DNA of 64,000 nucleotides from Silvibacterium acidisoli (GTDB taxonomy: Bacteria; Acidobacteriota; Terriglobia; Terriglobales; Acidobacteriaceae), in assembly GCA_022870745.1 (NCBI GenBank), contig CP085323.1:2790001-2854000 (forward strand), given 5' to 3'. Below the pieces are notes generated by a model that was not told where the DNA came from, did no database searches, and was given only the letters and a program-made list of their open reading frames with translations. The translations under genes were made by a program, and so were the position numbers. Of this stretch, positions 26,044 to 32,403 are shown in pieces; the stretch's first letter is position 1, and each line of letters starts with the position of its first letter.

Positions 26044-26135
26044 GTCGCGGCTCCAGCCGCGACATTCGGGAGCCCACCTCAGCGGCTTAAGCCGCCGATT
26101 GAATTGGCATCAAGAGGCATGGCTAAAGCCATGCC
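26044..26135. repeat. cluster of three GGCT/AGCC palindromes
   Basis: Three successive hairpins occupy the spacer: 26044-26063 (9-bp arms, GTCGCGGCT/AGCCGCGAC), 26083-26094 (CGGCTTAAGCCG) and 26116-26135 (9-bp arms, GGCATGGCT/AGCCATGCC). All share a GGCT-short loop-AGCC core. The same type recurs at 44912-45050 and partly near 48030, so this is a dispersed intergenic family. Confidence 0.7.
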
Positions 26136-26165
26136 CTGCCAGCTACGTCGTAATGGCGTCAGATT

Positions 26166-26813
26166 CTAATCCAGCGAATGCGGGTCATCTCCACGGAGAT
26201 GGCCCGTTTCGTCTTCAGGGTGATGGCGGATGGCCCTGCCGGGCGTGATCCAGATGATGGTCACAATCGCGTTGAGTCCGAAACCCGCCAGCGGATTCCA
26301 GAAAAGCACGGCCAGCGAAACAAGATACACGAGCAGGCTGGCATAGTGCTTCCATAGCTCGGCCTCGTCCGTATGCCCGAGCGAGCCTGAAGCTCTCTGC
26401 CTGCGCATCACGGCACGCCGCAGCACGAAGAAGGTGCTGCCGGCGAAAATCATCGTCAGGTTATAGAGAAGCACCGCGAAGGACGAGAACTTCTTGTCGT
26501 CCAGATAGTCGACGAAGTAGGGAATCAGCGAGAGCGAGAAGAGGAAGATCAGGTTCGACCACAGGATGCTGAAGTCGACGTGCTCGATGCGCCGCAGGAG
26601 TTCATGGTGGTTGATCCAGTAGATGCCTACGATGAGGAAGCTGAGCAGGTAAACGCCCAGGCGGGGCAGGATAGAAAGCAGGCCGGGCAGGCCGTCCTGC
26701 TGAGGGACGTGCAGCTCCAGCACCATGATGGTGATGATGACGGCAATCACACCGTCGGAAAATGCTTCAAGCCGGGCCGATTTCATCCCCGAATGGCCTG
26801 CAGGCATGGACAT
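26166..26813 (-). CDS. TMEM175 (DUF1211) family potassium channel-like protein
   Basis: The 215-residue membrane protein carries the family's first-helix signature RLEAFSDGVIAVIITI (about residues 13-28), where the FSD motif forms part of the pore lining in bacterial TMEM175 channels. Six hydrophobic segments follow (about 15-35, 48-68, 80-100, 108-128, 155-172, 176-192). Bacterial members form tetrameric, weakly potassium-selective leak channels. The C-terminal tail is polar and His/Asp-rich (HHPEDETGHLRGDDPHSLD). No operon partner is evident; the upstream neighbour is 292 bp away. Function is assigned from the motif and topology. Confidence 0.85.
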   Translation of the reverse strand: MSMPAGHSGMKSARLEAFSDGVIAVIITIMVLELHVPQQDGLPGLLSILPRLGVYLLSFLIVGIYWINHHELLRRIEHVDFSILWSNLIFLFSLSLIPYFVDYLDDKKFSSFAVLLYNLTMIFAGSTFFVLRRAVMRRQRASGSLGHTDEAELWKHYASLLVYLVSLAVLFWNPLAGFGLNAIVTIIWITPGRAIRHHPEDETGHLRGDDPHSLD

Positions 26814-26908
26814 ACCTCACGCGAAGATAGGGTCGTTCCATGGTAGCGCCTGAGGGGCAGAGCAAGGCTCAGAGCACAGGCATCGATGATTGTGACTCGC
26901 CATCTAAT

Positions 26909-26953
26909 TTGTCATCCCGAACAGCAGGTTCCTCGCTTCGTTCGGAATGACAA
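26909..26953. repeat. small palindromic repeat (TTGTCATCC family)
   Basis: TTGTCATCCCGAAC at 26909-26922 is mirrored by GTTCGGAATGACAA at 26940-26953 with one mismatch in 14 bp, enclosing 17 bp. A diverged relative lies at 39259-39346. Likely a REP-like or MITE-derived intergenic element. Confidence 0.65.
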
Positions 26954-27012
26954 GGTGATTTGCTGCGGTGTGGATGCGGGCTGCAGCGAGATGGCTGATA
27001 AGCGTCTGTGCT

Positions 27013-27041
27013 TCCCACTCAAGCGGAGCTTGGATGGGGCA
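27013..27041. repeat. solo terminal repeat of the 44.7/45.1-kb MITE-like element
   Basis: These 29 bp match the right terminal inverted repeat of the elements at 44740-44873 and 45069-45203 with one or a few differences. The rest of the element is not recognisable, so this is a fragment or a single-end relic. Confidence 0.65.
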
Positions 27042-27105
27042 CCCGCTTGTGATTCTCTGTTTAGAATTTCTGTTGGGTCTCGCCTTGTCACCCCTCACCT
27101 ACCAT

Positions 27106-28272
27106 TTATCCGCGCAGCAGCTTGCAGGCACGGTCGAGGTCTTCCGTACGCTTGGCGAAGCAGAAGCGGAGCAGTTTTTCGCCACGTCCGCCGGCGAAGA
27201 ACGCGGTGCCGGCAACCGCGGCAATACCGCGTTCCCGCAGCAGTGTGCGCGCCTTTTCCTTGGCATTCGCGCCCTCGATCGAGGAGACATCGGCCAGCAC
27301 GTAATAGGCTCCAGGAGGAATCGACGGCGTAAAGCCTGCATCCTGCAGCGCTGAGCAGAGCTTGTCCCGCTTCATCTTGTACTCTTCCGCCATGCCGGTG
27401 TAATAGGAAACAGGCAGGTCCAGCAAACCGGCAGCCGCTCCATATTGAAACGCCGACGGGCTGCAGACATAAGTGAGATCGTGGAAATAGCCGATGGCAC
27501 CCAGCCAGCGGCTGCTCGCAGCCAGGTAGCCGACGCGCCATCCTGTGATGCTGAAGGTCTTCGAGAGTCCCGAAATGGAAATCGTACGTTCTGCCATGCC
27601 CGGCAGCGTCGCCGGACTGATGTGCCGCGTTCCGTCATAGACGAAATACTCGTAGATCTCGTCGGTGAAGAGGAACAGATCGTTCTCCTCAACGATTCCG
27701 GCGATTATTTCGAGTTCCTTAAGCGAGAAGACCTTGCCGCAAGGGTTCGATGGCGTGTTTACGATCAGGGCGCGAGTCTTTTCAGTGATTGCCGAGCGGA
27801 CCCGGTCAAAATCGATCTCCCAGCTTCCTTCCGCCATGGGAACAACGACAGGCTTGATGCGCAGCGAGATCAGCGTGTTCAGGTGGTAGCCATAAAACGG
27901 CTCGAAGACGATCACTTCATCGCCGGGATTGAGCAGCGCCAGCGCCGCGGCATACAGGCCGCCTGTCGCACCCGAGGTGACGAGCACCTCCGACTCAGGA
28001 TCGACCGTCATGCTGTTGTCCCGTTCCAGCTTGCGGGCAATCGCTTCGCGCAACGGAGCAATGCCATCGAGACGCGTATAGATATTGCGGCCATCGCGGA
28101 TGGCCTGGATCGCCTGTTCGACAACGGGGGCCGGAGGCTCGGTGTCGCACACGCCCTGGGCAAGGTTCACGCCGCCCAGGCGGTCGCACTCCACGGTCAT
28201 CGAACGAATCTCCGATTGAACAACGTTCGGAGCAATCTCACTCAGGTGCAGCTTCTCGGTTGCGGTTGGCAT
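27106..28272 (-). CDS. PLP-dependent aminotransferase, class I/II (fold type I)
   Basis: The 388-residue length and motifs are those of aspartate-aminotransferase-like enzymes: NLAQGVCDTEPP near the N-terminus, VTSGATGGLYAAALALL, NTPSNPCGK (about 172-180), TDEIYEYFVYDG, and the PLP-binding lysine in SISGLSKTFSITGWRVGY (about K238). Such cytoplasmic enzymes move amino groups between amino acids and 2-oxo acids, or act as beta-lyases. The substrate cannot be fixed from sequence alone. It is transcribed alone: the upstream olsA gene ends 57 bp away in the same direction, so cotranscription with the ornithine lipid genes is possible. Confidence 0.9.
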   Translation of the reverse strand: MPTATEKLHLSEIAPNVVQSEIRSMTVECDRLGGVNLAQGVCDTEPPAPVVEQAIQAIRDGRNIYTRLDGIAPLREAIARKLERDNSMTVDPESEVLVTSGATGGLYAAALALLNPGDEVIVFEPFYGYHLNTLISLRIKPVVVPMAEGSWEIDFDRVRSAITEKTRALIVNTPSNPCGKVFSLKELEIIAGIVEENDLFLFTDEIYEYFVYDGTRHISPATLPGMAERTISISGLSKTFSITGWRVGYLAASSRWLGAIGYFHDLTYVCSPSAFQYGAAAGLLDLPVSYYTGMAEEYKMKRDKLCSALQDAGFTPSIPPGAYYVLADVSSIEGANAKEKARTLLRERGIAAVAGTAFFAGGRGEKLLRFCFAKRTEDLDRACKLLRG

Positions 28273-28329
28273 CGCCCAATATTGACACGATCAAAGTGCA
28301 GGATGCACGCGCTGAAGAGCCATTCACGC

Positions 28330-29118
28330 TCACACAAAAGTGTCAGAGGCGACTGCGGATTCGGCAACACCAGTGCGCAACTCCAGCACCTGGCGTCGCA
28401 GGCTTAAAGCGGCCTCTTTACGGTTGCTGTGGACCGTAGCCTCTTCGGCAAACATTATGTTGCAGGAGACAGAAGATCGGCGAAGCGCTCCCAGCAAATG
28501 CGGTGCGAAGGTGATGTCTCCGTAATAGCAGAGATCGGCCTCGACGCCATCTGCGACGTTATATCGAATCGCGGCCGCATGCATCACTGCGCCTGCGGCA
28601 ACGGCCGGTTCAAGGAAGGCGCTGTGAAAGGGAAGCACAGACGATCCATCGGTGCTGGTGCCTTCTGGAAACAGGATGACGGGTATCTGCTGATCGAGCG
28701 CCGTGCGAATGCGTTCGGCAGGGCCACTTACACCGTGGCGCCGGTCGCGTTCGACAAAGATAGTGCCGCCGCATTTCGCGAGAATGCCGAACATCGGCCA
28801 CGACTTCACCTCGGACTTCGAGACGAAAATGCAGGGCGTTTGTGAAGCATAAAAGAGAATGTCGAGGTAGCTCAGGTGATTGGAGACAATCAGTCCGCTT
28901 GCCGGCAAGGCTCCTGTGAGGTGAACCGGCATGCCCAGCCTGCGGACGATCCTGCTGCAGGAATGGTGCATCCATCTTGCTCTTTCCCAAAATGGAACTC
29001 GACCTCCATAGCGGATAGACAGCAGCCCGAAGCGCAGCAGTACCTCGACAAGACTGGCGCAAAGAATACATGCGCGGCTGGCGCCACGGATTCTGGCTTT
29101 GAAGGAAGAAAGCGTCAT
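28330..29118 (-). CDS. olsA: lysophospholipid acyltransferase (PlsC family), probable OlsA
   Basis: ATG 29118 (MTLSSFKARIRG) is chosen because longer readings overlap the upstream gene; product 262 residues. It has the PlsC acyltransferase motifs: NHLSYLD (HX4D) near residue 80, KSEVKSWPMFGILAKCGGTIFVERD, and FPEGTSTDGSSVLPFHSAF (motif III). An N-terminal hydrophobic helix anchors it to the inner membrane. Because the gene just upstream encodes an Acetyltransf_5/OlsB-like protein, I infer it is OlsA, which O-acylates lyso-ornithine lipid to ornithine lipid, a phosphorus-free membrane lipid. A general lysophosphatidate acyltransferase role is the alternative. Confidence 0.8.
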   Translation of the reverse strand: MTLSSFKARIRGASRACILCASLVEVLLRFGLLSIRYGGRVPFWERARWMHHSCSRIVRRLGMPVHLTGALPASGLIVSNHLSYLDILFYASQTPCIFVSKSEVKSWPMFGILAKCGGTIFVERDRRHGVSGPAERIRTALDQQIPVILFPEGTSTDGSSVLPFHSAFLEPAVAAGAVMHAAAIRYNVADGVEADLCYYGDITFAPHLLGALRRSSVSCNIMFAEEATVHSNRKEAALSLRRQVLELRTGVAESAVASDTFV

Positions 29119-29180
29119 TCGTTCGAGCGGGCGTGCTGGTGCCTCGTCATCGAGTCTACCGGCTGATGCTGGTCTTGAAA

Positions 29181-30032
29181 CTAGTGTGTCTCGATGCAGA
29201 AGCGGTGCCTTGCGGCTGGTGTGATCTGCGTGAGATCCAGCAGGGTCAGGAAGTCGATGGTGTGGAACTCGCGGTCCCAAGCGGGCACGCCACAGATCCT
29301 TGCACCTACTCCAATGTATGTCTTGAGCAGCTTGGGTATCTTGGCTTCGCAGACCGTGCCGGTAACATCGGGCGGAAGTACATAACCGGTTGCCGGCGAA
29401 GTGCGAAACTCAGGCGAGACCAGGAAGGAAGAGAGCTGTCCATAGATGGTCCAGCCGGTCTGTGCATCTTCGGAGTTTACCGATGAGCAGCCAATGAGAT
29501 AGCGAAGTCCGTGCATCTGTGCATACTGCGCGATGCCGCGCCACAACAGCGTGAGCACCTCGCTGGTGCGATGATCGCGATCGATTGAGGCGCGACCGAG
29601 TTCGAGGACCTGGCGGCGGATGATCTCATAGGGTGCGAAATCGAATTCCTGCGCGCTGTAGTAACCGAGGTTTCTCGCCGCAGTTACTCCTGATTGCATG
29701 CGGTAAGTACCAACTACTTCGTTGCGCGTTTTATCCTCAACAATGAGGTGGTCGCAGAAGACATCAAACTTGTCCTGATCCATGCCCGTCGAATAGGAAG
29801 AAACCAGGCCTTCCCCGAGTTCGACGTTAAACACCTTGAAGCGAAGGCGGCATGCTGCCTCCCGATCCGTGAGCGTTTGCGCGAGACGAATCTGGTATTT
29901 GCCAGTGTCGAAGCCGATCCAGTGGCTGGCGTCCGTCGAAGGTCGTGAACCCCCAGCGGGCAGTATCTCCAAGGGATCGATTACCGCTGTGGCCAGTCTG
30001 CGGAGCTTCGTCTGGCTGTAGGAGGTGATCAT
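29181..30032 (-). CDS. olsB: probable ornithine N-alpha-acyltransferase OlsB (GNAT superfamily)
   Basis: The 283-residue protein belongs to the Acetyltransf_5 group related to autoinducer synthases: YQIRLAQTLTDREAACRLRFKVFNVELGEG (about 46-75), DQDKFDVFCDHLIVED, VGTYRMQSG, LELGRASIDRDHRTSEVLTLLWRGIAQYA and LIGCSSVNSED. These match OlsB, which transfers a 3-hydroxyacyl group from acyl-ACP to ornithine, the first step of ornithine lipid synthesis. The PlsC-type gene 62 bp downstream supplies the second step, supporting the call. A hemolysin-like acyltransferase of another lipid path is the main alternative. Ornithine lipids are often made under phosphate limitation; I see no PHO-type box. Confidence 0.8.
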   Translation of the reverse strand: MITSYSQTKLRRLATAVIDPLEILPAGGSRPSTDASHWIGFDTGKYQIRLAQTLTDREAACRLRFKVFNVELGEGLVSSYSTGMDQDKFDVFCDHLIVEDKTRNEVVGTYRMQSGVTAARNLGYYSAQEFDFAPYEIIRRQVLELGRASIDRDHRTSEVLTLLWRGIAQYAQMHGLRYLIGCSSVNSEDAQTGWTIYGQLSSFLVSPEFRTSPATGYVLPPDVTGTVCEAKIPKLLKTYIGVGARICGVPAWDREFHTIDFLTLLDLTQITPAARHRFCIETH

Positions 30033-30293
30033 GGCGATATCATGCGCCAGGAAGATGGAAGCATTCTTAAAATGCTGAGAATTGCCGAAGAATTCTCAGT
30101 TAACGAATTTTGTGAGTGTCATCAAAGCCACTTTGGGCCTTGTACGCATCGAATATGTAATTGCCGTAAATGTTTTTGAATCCGTCCCCGGTATTCATTC
30201 GTTGTAAAATGTGCATGTTCCACGGCATGGTTGTCTGTATTTGCAGTAGTTGAATGTAAAAAACTAAGCGACTTAAGAGGACAAATAATAAAA

Positions 30294-30518
30294 ATGAATC
30301 GTGAAGAAATCATTGCTGCGATTGATGATGAAATTGGAAGACTACAGCAGGTACGGAAGTTGTTACTGAACTCGGGCGGCAACCATCTCTTTACTTCCTC
30401 GTCTGCCAAGCCCGCCAAAAAAAGGATTCTGAGTCCGGAAGCCCGTCAGCGCATTGCTTCTGCGCAGAAGCGCCGTTGGGCAAAGCAACGGAAAGAAGCA
30501 GCCGCGGCTACGAAGTAA
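30294..30518 (+). CDS. small basic protein of unknown function, upstream of dut
   Basis: ATG 30294 is chosen for the AAGAGGA site ahead of it; product 74 residues. The N-terminal half (MNREEIIAAIDDEIGRLQQVRKLLL) is predicted to be a coiled coil. The C-terminal half is strongly basic with the repeat-like pattern KKRILSPEARQRIASAQKRRWAKQRK, a segment I associate with nucleic-acid-binding tails in several bacterial phyla. Its TAA abuts the ATG of dut directly, so the two are cotranscribed and probably translationally coupled. A DNA- or RNA-binding role is a guess from charge. No other domain is visible. Confidence 0.7.
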   Translation: MNREEIIAAIDDEIGRLQQVRKLLLNSGGNHLFTSSSAKPAKKRILSPEARQRIASAQKRRWAKQRKEAAAATK

Positions 30519-31013
30519 ATGCTGAAGGTTAAGCTGCTTCATGAAGACGCTATTCCCCCAAGCGTTGCCCATGTCGGCAGCGATATCGGTTTCGACCTTT
30601 ACTCCATAGAGGATGTCGTACTGCAGCCGGGCGTTCCGGTGAAAGTACGGACCGGTATTGCAGTAGAGGGCCCTGCCGGATGCGGTTTTGTTTTGGGCGA
30701 CCGGTCTTCAATGGCAGCCAAAGGCGTGACTTATGCCGGTGGTCGTATTGACGCAGGTTACAGGGGCGAGATTCTTGTTTGCCTCATCAACGTAAATCAG
30801 CCTGTATACTCGCTCCGCATTGTGCGGCAGGCTGGTGGATCGATCTCCGACGTTGCGCTGGACTGCACAGACGTTAATGTGCACATCCGCAAAGGCGACA
30901 AGATTGTGCAGATGTCGCCATTCGATGCCCGGACGGACATGGAAATTACGCTTGTCGAGGAACTCACGACAAGTCACCGTGGCGTAATGGGATTTGGTTC
31001 GAGCGGCCGTTAG
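30519..31013 (+). CDS. dut: dUTP diphosphatase (dUTPase)
   Basis: The 164-residue protein has the five trimeric dUTPase motifs: SDIGFDLYS (I, about 21-29), GDRSSMAAKG (II, 60-69), GGRIDAGYRGEI (III, 74-85, with catalytic D78), GDKIVQM (IV, 126-132) and RGVMGFGSSG (V, 154-163). It hydrolyses dUTP to dUMP and pyrophosphate, keeping uracil out of DNA and feeding thymidylate synthesis. Between motifs III and IV there is an extra stretch of about a dozen residues (RIVRQAGGSISDVALDCTDV) compared with the usual length of about 150. Motif II has SSM where SSL is usual, which is conservative. It follows the small basic protein gene without a gap. Confidence 0.92.
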   Translation: MLKVKLLHEDAIPPSVAHVGSDIGFDLYSIEDVVLQPGVPVKVRTGIAVEGPAGCGFVLGDRSSMAAKGVTYAGGRIDAGYRGEILVCLINVNQPVYSLRIVRQAGGSISDVALDCTDVNVHIRKGDKIVQMSPFDARTDMEITLVEELTTSHRGVMGFGSSGR

Positions 31014-31021
31014 CGGCCGCT
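31002..31021. terminator. hairpin between convergent dut and tetR genes
   Basis: AGCGGCC (31002-31008) pairs with GGCCGCT (31015-31021) around a 6-nt loop that includes the dut stop codon. It lacks a T-run; it may end both messages. Confidence 0.35.
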
Positions 31022-31631
31022 AACCATGGAGAAGCGGTTCAGCCTGGGTCAGCTCGGGCTGTAGCGAGGGCAGAATCAGCCGCAACACCAGCGGCACCAG
31101 TTCTTCGGCCGGTAAACGGTCTGCCTGCGAAAACCACTCCTTTACCGCGCCGCATACTGTCCAGCTGGCAGCAGTGGCCGAAATGTTGACCACTTCTTCC
31201 GGCGCAACTCCGCTCTTCTTCATCCCCTCGATCAGAACGCGGCGGATAGCGGCGGCGATGGCTGCGTCCATCAAAGGCTCAAATGCGCCCTGGCGTTCAC
31301 ATTCGCTATGGCTGGACCTGCTCTCAACGAAATAGTCGCAGGTTGCAAGAACGATCGCCCGTGCTGCAGTGGGACAGGTGCCGTCATAGATGACGTTCCG
31401 CTCATGCAGCAGCTTGTGGAACCCGCCAGCTACCAGGGCATCCAGCAGGGCAAATTTGTCGTTGTAGTGATCGTAGAAGGTGGCCCGGTTCACGGTCGCC
31501 GCCTCGGTAATGTCCTGTACCGAGATCTCGTCAAACGGCTTCTGGTCCATCAACTGTTTCAATGCTCCCTGCAGAAGCTGGCGGGTACGCCGGATCCGGG
31601 GGTCACGGACTTCGCAGTCAGAGATGGGCAT
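31020..31631 (-). CDS. TetR-family transcriptional regulator
   Basis: ATG 31631 (MPISDCEVRDPRIRRTRQ) is preferred to 31694 because AGGAGG stands nine bases upstream; product 203 residues. The N-terminal HTH reads TRQLLQGALKQLMDQKPFDEISVQDITEAATVNRATFYDHYNDKFALLDALV, typical of TetR proteins. The C-terminal ligand-binding domain (about 70-200) is all-helical and not assignable to a ligand. The azoR gene starts 127 bp away on the opposite strand, and the spacer holds palindromes, so the regulator probably represses azoR and itself until a quinone, azo compound or similar electrophile binds. Confidence 0.9.
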   Translation of the reverse strand: MPISDCEVRDPRIRRTRQLLQGALKQLMDQKPFDEISVQDITEAATVNRATFYDHYNDKFALLDALVAGGFHKLLHERNVIYDGTCPTAARAIVLATCDYFVESRSSHSECERQGAFEPLMDAAIAAAIRRVLIEGMKKSGVAPEEVVNISATAASWTVCGAVKEWFSQADRLPAEELVPLVLRLILPSLQPELTQAEPLLHG

Positions 31632-31688
31632 GTGGGTGGGCCTCCTTCCCTTTAGCCTAACAAATGAAAAATTCACGAAGCTTTTATC

Positions 31689-31728
31689 CGACATTTGTCG
31701 TCAAAGTAGAAAACGACATGTGTTTTCT
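31689..31728. promoter_or_regulatory. candidate TetR operator region for tetR/azoR
   Basis: Two palindromes lie in the 127-bp divergent spacer: CGACA-TT-TGTCG at 31689-31700, and at 31708-31728 perfect 7-bp arms AGAAAAC/GTTTTCT around GACATGT. A further ACGATTGTCGT half-related sequence follows near 31734. The arrangement suits binding of one or two TetR dimers over the facing promoters. Confidence 0.5.
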
Positions 31729-31758
31729 AAGTTACGATTGTCGTTAAGGAGAAAAGCT

Positions 31759-32379
31759 ATGGCCACCCTTCTGCACCTAGACTCGAGTCCGCTCGAAAGC
31801 TCTGTTACCCGCGAACTTACGCGGGAATTTGCGAAAACCTGGCAGCTTGCCCATCCGGCTTCGACTGTCGCCTATCGTGATCTGGCCAAGACCACGCCCT
31901 CGCCGCTTGACGCCGGATGGATCTACGCGGCCTATACGCCTGAGAAGGATCGTTCGCCGGAACAGAAGGCGGCCTTGGCATTTTCCGATGAGTTGATTGC
32001 TGAATTGGAAGCGGCAGACGAGTACGTGATCGGGGTCGCCATGCATAACTTCGGTGTGCCCTCGTCGTTGAAGCTCTGGATCGACCAGATTGCGCGTGCC
32101 GGTAAGACTTTTACCTACAGTGAAACCGGCCCCCAGGGCCTGCTGCATGGCAAGAAAGCGACCCTCGTGGTTTCGACCGGGGGCGTGTACGACGCAGGAA
32201 CACCTGCCAGCGCGCTGAATTTCGTGGATCCCTATCTGAAAACGATCCTTGGGTTCCTGGGCGTAACCGATGTCACGGTGGTGACGGCCGGAGGTGCGGC
32301 CCAGTTGATGACCGGCGCCATCGATCGCGAGACATTCCTGCAGCCGGTGTTGGAGCGCGTACGCATCGCGGCTGCCTAA
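31759..32379 (+). CDS. azoR: FMN-dependent NADH-azoreductase / quinone reductase
   Basis: ATG 31759 has AAGGAG seven bases upstream, giving a 206-residue protein. It matches AzoR flavoproteins: LLHLDSSPLESSVTRELTREFAKTW at the N-terminus (phosphate-binding loop of FMN), VIGVAMHNFGVPSSLKLWIDQIARAGKTFTY (about 95-125), KKATLVVSTGGVYDAGT and YLKTILGFLGVTDV. AzoR enzymes transfer two electrons from NADH to azo dyes and, more physiologically, quinones. They are cytoplasmic dimers. It is divergent from a TetR regulator, the common arrangement for detoxification genes. A bidirectional terminator follows its stop. Confidence 0.92.
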   Translation: MATLLHLDSSPLESSVTRELTREFAKTWQLAHPASTVAYRDLAKTTPSPLDAGWIYAAYTPEKDRSPEQKAALAFSDELIAELEAADEYVIGVAMHNFGVPSSLKLWIDQIARAGKTFTYSETGPQGLLHGKKATLVVSTGGVYDAGTPASALNFVDPYLKTILGFLGVTDVTVVTAGGAAQLMTGAIDRETFLQPVLERVRIAAA

Positions 32380-32403
32380 GGGAGGGTGATGCACCCTCCC
32401 TTT
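32378..32403. terminator. bidirectional terminator between azoR and the TonB receptor gene
   Basis: An 11-bp stem, AAGGGAGGGTG (32378-32388) with CACCCTCCCTT (32392-32402), has a 3-nt loop, T3 on the plus side and A2 on the other. It overlaps both stop codons and can serve both genes. Confidence 0.75.

Larger units (their letters stand above)
26814..27105. other. 292-bp spacer holding dispersed repeat fragments, no gene
   Basis: No open frame with gene features is present. The stretch holds two repeat remnants, at 26909-26953 and 27013-27041, described separately. Confidence 0.6.
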
